A DNA stretch of 64,000 bases from Siphonodentalium dalli (taxonomy: Eukaryota; Mollusca; Scaphopoda; Gadilida; Siphonodentaliidae): the NCBI GenBank assembly GCA_032622095.1, contig CP136067.1, forward strand, positions 51,933,899 to 51,997,898, read 5' to 3'. The notes beneath the pieces are model-generated. The model was not told the origin of the DNA, did not search any database, and saw only the letters and a program-made list of their open reading frames with translations. A program made the translations under genes and the position numbers. This document shows, piece after piece, positions 58,830-64,000 of this stretch (the stretch's first letter is position 1; each line of letters starts with the position of its first letter).

Positions 58830-61800
58830 GAGTTCATGTAAGTTGCAAATAATGCTCAATACATATTATATATGGATGTTGTTTTTTCTGTCATAATATC
58901 ATAAATCAAAATAAAACGTCCCATGCTGGCCTGTTATTTCAAAGCAGCGGTGTCCGAGACTCAAATAATATTTTTTATTTGGCTTTAGGCTTCTTTCCAT
59001 TTTATTCCACACCCATCGATACGAGGCACATGTATTCAACGGAATACGAGCCATTGAATACATATTAGTGTATACCTCTAGTTGAGTACATGCCGGAACT
59101 ATTCTCGTTGACGTTGTCGCCAAGAAAGATGACGTACATTACGTCAACGATCCTATTCGGGTGATGCCCTGAAAATTACTGGTTATTCATCAGTTAAATC
59201 ACAATAAAGGTAGTGCTAGTATCAATGAAGGTGACAGTAATGGATTTAATTTATATGACACAACGGTCAAGAAGAAATACAGAACACGACTTGCATCATA
59301 GTCTCGAATCTTTTATCGAACTACCGTACTGACCCGCGTTTAGGCCCAGGGGGGCCTTTGTTTTATTTGAGCTCAAAAATCCAAGTGGGCTTAAACTCGA
59401 ATATGACCCTTTGCAAACCAAAAATCCCAAGAAATCGGGAGAGTAAAACTGAAGAAATGGATCCAAAAAATAAAGTCGATCCAACAGAGATTCGGGGAAA
59501 TATACACGGCTTATAGATTAAATAAAGTTAAGTATAAGTTACTTTGAGAAAGTATTTTTTTCATTTTGATGTGTATATTAAAATATTAGCAACCACAACG
59601 CGCAGGCGCGTTGTTGCTTTTCAAGTTTAGGCGTGAATGACGTCATTAATTTTTACAATACCATGAAACAGCATTTCGACGCGATGAAAATCCGGACAAG
59701 AAACATGGGTTAAAAATCACGTGACTTCCGCTTCGCTTTCGCACAGAATCATGGGAACAATAATATCCCAAAAAGAAACGGTGACACAGAATCGGAAGTG
59801 GACCAACGGGATTGTTATAAAATTAACAACTTTAGTTTTTCTGAACAATTCCTACGTGATTTTGGCCTATAGATTAGTTTCGTTTGACCAATTTCGTTGG
59901 TTAGCTGAATAAAATCAGCGAAGACGTCATGACATGGTCCATGACGTCATTTGCGTCATTTGGTGTTGTGGGCTAGAATCCAGAAAAAATTGGTCTCCGC
60001 AGGAAACACTGATTTCACATCAGTATACTAGACTTGGTTGCATTTATAACCGTTTTCGCAAAAGATATATGCGAAAATAGCACAAGCAAACGTGCCTGCT
60101 TCAGAATCAAATTACCACAGTTGATTAGCCAAGGATGTACCCTTTCCAACAATGTATAGCACGACATCGTGTGTTGCGCCGATGTTTACTTATGGTGTTT
60201 TGTAATAACGATCCCGCCTTAGCTGCGTGTAATTTTCCTCCGTACAAATTGCTTAGCGAAAAATCCCCCTAATAGGCGGACAACATATTCAATAAGTTCC
60301 CGTCTCGCAACGATTTGGCCTCACAGACATATCAGCCGCTTATCAATTCCTTCGAGATAAATGATTGAACCAATCTACCCTAACAAGGGGGATTTTTTCA
60401 CGGTTGTATGTCGCGCGAATAGTATTGGCTGGCTGCCAGGTATTCACACTCAACATCGGAACGCGGCTTATTATTTGAAATCATTTGTGAGCAGTGGTGG
60501 CAGCGGGGAAGTCAAATTATATGTCCATCATAACATGGGTCGCCTTCGTTGGAGAAGTAGGAATTAAGCCTCAACCAAATTTGTTGTCAAGTTGACGTGG
60601 GGGGCTTATATGACCTTGACCTTGACCATAAAACGACCTTGACCTCTGTTGAAAGACATCTCACTTAAAGGGCCATTTTGCTAGATATGTGTTGCGATGT
60701 ACGCGCTCATGTCAATATTCAGAGGCCTTTTATAGCTATCCTTTAGAAATATACCGGTATCGAGGCTCCTACATACGCGAGTCTGTATGTGACGAACAGA
60801 AACATGGGAGTACGATATCAATTTAAACTTGACCTCCATAAAGAATCTATTATATGTTTGAGGAAAGTTTTGGTCTGTGCGTGTGGGTGTGTGTGTATGT
60901 GTGTGTGTGTGTGTGTTTCCGCGATGGAATCGGAAACGGCTAACCGATTTTGACGAAACTTGCTACGGGTATGTAGTTTGACCTGTGGACTAACATGGGT
61001 ATATCCGTTTGCCCGTGCGGCGTCACCTTGACCTTCAAATGACCTTGAACTCAAGTTCTCCGCTGAGCCGATTTTCACCAAATTTGGTATGTGTGGGTAG
61101 TTTCAGGCGCTGAGCAATTTCGTCACACCCGGATGCCCGTGCGGCGTGAACTTGAGATTTTAAATGACATTGAACTGTATCTGGGTATCCACTGGGCCGA
61201 TTTCCACCATTTTTTGGGGGTGTTGGTGTAGATGGGGATGCCAACAAATTTCGTCTCACCAACATGCCCGTCAGACAGGTACCCAGCTAAAACCTAATGT
61301 ATAGTTTGTGACTTTTGTCTGTTAGCTATGGCCGGGAAAACTTCCGGACGGATTTCGACGAAACTTGATACCTAAGTGTACGTTTGTCCGGGAAGTGTTT
61401 TGGACGGGTCAAAGTGTGATGCTTGATCTTCAAAATGGTCGATTCAAGATCAAATCGGGTAATAGTGGCGGATTTCGACGATATTCGATAGCTAGGGATA
61501 CTTTTGTCCGGGCAGTGTTTTGGACGGCTTAACTCGTAACCCCGACCTGACATTGACATTCAAAACGGTAAATTCAAGGTCAAATCTGGTCAAATTTCGC
61601 ATAACTAGATCCGACGAAGCACCGCGTGTGGTTGCCCCGTTACGTGTCTGGCGGCCATGTTTTTCAACGAATTTCAGTCAAAATAGGAGGCTCCATCTAG
61701 AGGTCATCCTGAAGATCCATATGAAGATTGGTGGTGATCAGATGAGTGACGTGTTCTGTAGGGTGCACCAAAGGATATAGTCATACCATGAGTAAATTCC

Positions 61801-64000
61801 AATATGACCACTGGTGGCCACGTTTTTCAACAAATGGCAGTAAAAATAGGAGGCACCAATCAAGAGGTCACTCTGAAGATCCATATAATGTTTGGTGATA
61901 ATCAGATGAGGGATGTGGTCTGTAGGTTGTGCCAAAGGATTTAATCATGCAAAGAGTAAAATCAAAGATGGCTGCCGGCATCCATGTTTTTCATCGATAA
62001 TTGTTCAAATTTGATAGCTCCCATCTAGAGGTGATTCATGGAGACTTTTACCTTTATCTTTCATTCGCTTACCAGGAATGTGGTACTGCTACACCAGCTA
62101 ACCCCATTTTACAACAATCTTCACCATATCTTATTTTGGATTATGCCCCTTTCATGTATTTCAAATAGACAAGCCTGCAAATAGTGTGTCTGTCATTTGC
62201 AGAATGAGGTCCCCAGATGGTGAATTCAGAGACGCTATCCTGGAAGGTGGGCTAGCATCACAAAATTCACCCTCTGAGAACTCAATCTGCAATGGGACAC
62301 CTAGGATCAGATTGAATTTCCCCCAGTTGAAGTTGGTGATGTTCACCCATTAGTCAACTCGATTATGGATTTTATCTTCTGCAAATTAGAGGATACAGAA
62401 ACTTCCCAGAAGGGTAAAAGTTACTAAAAACAATCTTAATTTGAGATTATATACTTCCCAGAAGATGAGGCTAGCAGAATGAGGTACACAGAGGGTGAAT
62501 TTGGTGATGCTAGTCCACTCTGAAGGATAGCATCACTAAATTCACCCTCTGGGGACCTCATTCTGCATATGATCTCCTGTGTTATTCATCCGTTTGTACT
62601 GAAATTTTGAACAAATTGAGAACATGGTAAATGCGGAACATTGTGGAAGTTAATTACCCCCATGGTTTTCTAACCTTCTTGTGAATGTTGCTTGATTGAA
62701 AATATTACCATTTTAAAAAACCACACATTCAACTTTGACGCTCAACAACGTCGCAGGTTGATGGGTTAACTGGGAGATCAGTGTTTGCTAAGTGCCCGAT
62801 CCACTGCATTCACTCGAAAGGATCTCTGCCCCGTAAGGTGGACCAAGAAAGAAGTACCGCCTTCAATAAATCTATGGTGGTACCTCTTTCTTGGTCCATC
62901 ATATGGGGCAGGGATCCTTTCGAGTGAATGCAGTGGATCAGACATGGGAGTGGTTCAAAATCATGCCCCTTTGTTCCAAAGCAGGTGTCTTGAATGATGG
63001 ATGTTTCACCAAATGTGATAAGAAAACTCTACCATATTTCAAGAAACAGTACTGGCTATGGGAAAGATCGCTTCACATAGCCAGTTTCTTGAAAATGAGT
63101 TTTCTTATCCCATTCGGTGAACAAAGCCATTGTATAAGACTTTCCTTACAGAGGGAGGTGTTTGGCTCCAACAGATCTAAGGCTTGGTTTGCCATACAGG
63201 GCATGATTCCATTATCTAGAGTGAAAACAGAGGACCAGATATGGAGGTGGTTCAAAATAATGCCCCAAAATTCCCACAACGTGACAACTGGTGAATTTGA
63301 AGAAAATCCTAAGCAGTAATGAAGCCAGTGACACTTAACCAACACTGATTAACCAGTTACAGTAATGCCCTAAATAATTGACTCCATAACCACAGAAGAA
63401 TTATGGCTCATTTTTCAGGATTTAGTCGGAAATATGGCTTGAGAGCTTTCCAATGAATGGCAACAAGCCATATTTCCGACTAAATCCTGAGAAATTACTT
63501 ATAATTCTGCTGTGGTTAAGGAGTCGATTAGTTTGGGCATTACTGTAACCAATCAACTCGTGATTCTGTTGAGCATCAAAGTTGATTTTTGAAAATGGCA
63601 AATTTTCCAATCAAACAACATTCAGGATAGAAAACCCTCGGAATAATTAACATCGACAATGTGCTGCATTTATCACGCTCTTAATTCGTTCAAAATATCG
63701 ATACGATCAGGTGAATAACACACGCAGGGTATTACATGAGAGGTGCATAACTCCATCAGAAATGGTTGGACCAGACCCAAGTTCCATCTTCACCTGTATC
63801 TTCGTGTGATTAAAGGTACTCAATCGGAGTCAATCCTATTCGATGGTCCCCATATCATCAGATTCCAACAACAACATTTTTTTAATGCTGCTTCAGTTAT
63901 CAGAATCGATTAATTTCCAAAAAATAATGCTAACCAGTCAACTATAGTATAAAATTGCCCAGAACGTGTTATTTATCAACATTTTGTTTAACGAATTTGG

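Larger units (their letters stand above)
38663..64000. repeat. Higher-order repeat, copy 2 (units A'-B', cut by window end)
   Basis: This stretch repeats 1-25338 at a fixed offset of 38662 with no indel that I could find. The only difference I located by eye is G at 10077 versus A at 48739. The window ends before the C and D equivalents would appear. Confidence 0.95.
51742..64000. repeat. Unit B' (copy of unit B, truncated by window end)
   Basis: Offset 38662 from unit B. It shows the type-B marks: complete E1, shortened E3, no E5. About 642 bp of the expected 12901 bp lie beyond the window. Confidence 0.95.

Noticed and set aside
1-64000. Possible rDNA intergenic spacer
   Set aside because: No 18S, 5.8S, 28S or 5S-like sequence is recognised in any unit, although each unit is repeated several times.
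1-64000. CRISPR array or bacterial mobile island
   Set aside because: Repeats are kilobases long with no short repeat-spacer pattern. There are no dense genes or ribosome binding sites, and microsatellites and MITEs indicate an animal genome.

Overview
This window is non-coding, repetitive eukaryotic DNA. I find no protein-coding gene, tRNA or rRNA that I can support. The longest open frame is 146 codons. The long frames lie over transposon ends and hairpins, and the one I compared closely between unit types is broken in one of them by a single-base deletion. The sequence is AT-rich. It holds (GT)n microsatellites, TTAA-flanked miniature inverted-repeat elements (MITEs), short tandem arrays rich in TGACCTTGA, and a dispersed repeat ending in a GGACGGATGG-type tail. 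From memory, these resemble mollusc, most likely bivalve, intergenic DNA. That assignment is an inference and has not been searched.

Layout: the window is a macrosatellite-like array built from two segments, here called L (about 6.3-6.6 kb) and R (about 6.3-6.8 kb). In order: unit A = L+R (1-13079), unit B = L+R (13080-25980), unit C = R only (25981-32321), unit D = R only (32322-38662), unit A' = L+R (38663-51741), unit B' = L+R (51742 to the window end, truncated). A-B-C-D form a higher-order repeat of exactly 38,662 bp that restarts at 38663. Positions in A and B convert to A' and B' by adding 38662. The copies are close to identical, including a 19-base poly-A run and the GT microsatellite. 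I found only isolated differences between them, for example 10077 versus 48739 and 28661 versus 35002.

L carries four TTAA-type MITEs (E1-E4) whose interiors hold long hairpins, a right-truncated copy of a GC-ended element (F1), and foldback elements. R begins with a complete F1 copy of about 529 bp with inverted ends. It continues with a CRE/E-box-rich stretch, a GT microsatellite, three short tandem arrays, several foldback hairpins and a tail tandem repeat. In type-A R segments only, it also carries a 392-bp TTAA MITE (E5) containing a perfect 75-bp inverted repeat.

How the parts interact: units C and D begin with about 100 bp of type-A L sequence and then switch to type-B R sequence. The switch falls inside the F1 homology, within 71 identical bases. 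This is the signature of unequal recombination between F1 copies that collapsed an A-B pair into one R unit, which was then duplicated. The array therefore looks like a record of MITE-mediated homologous exchange plus very recent amplification, with assembly duplication as the main alternative.
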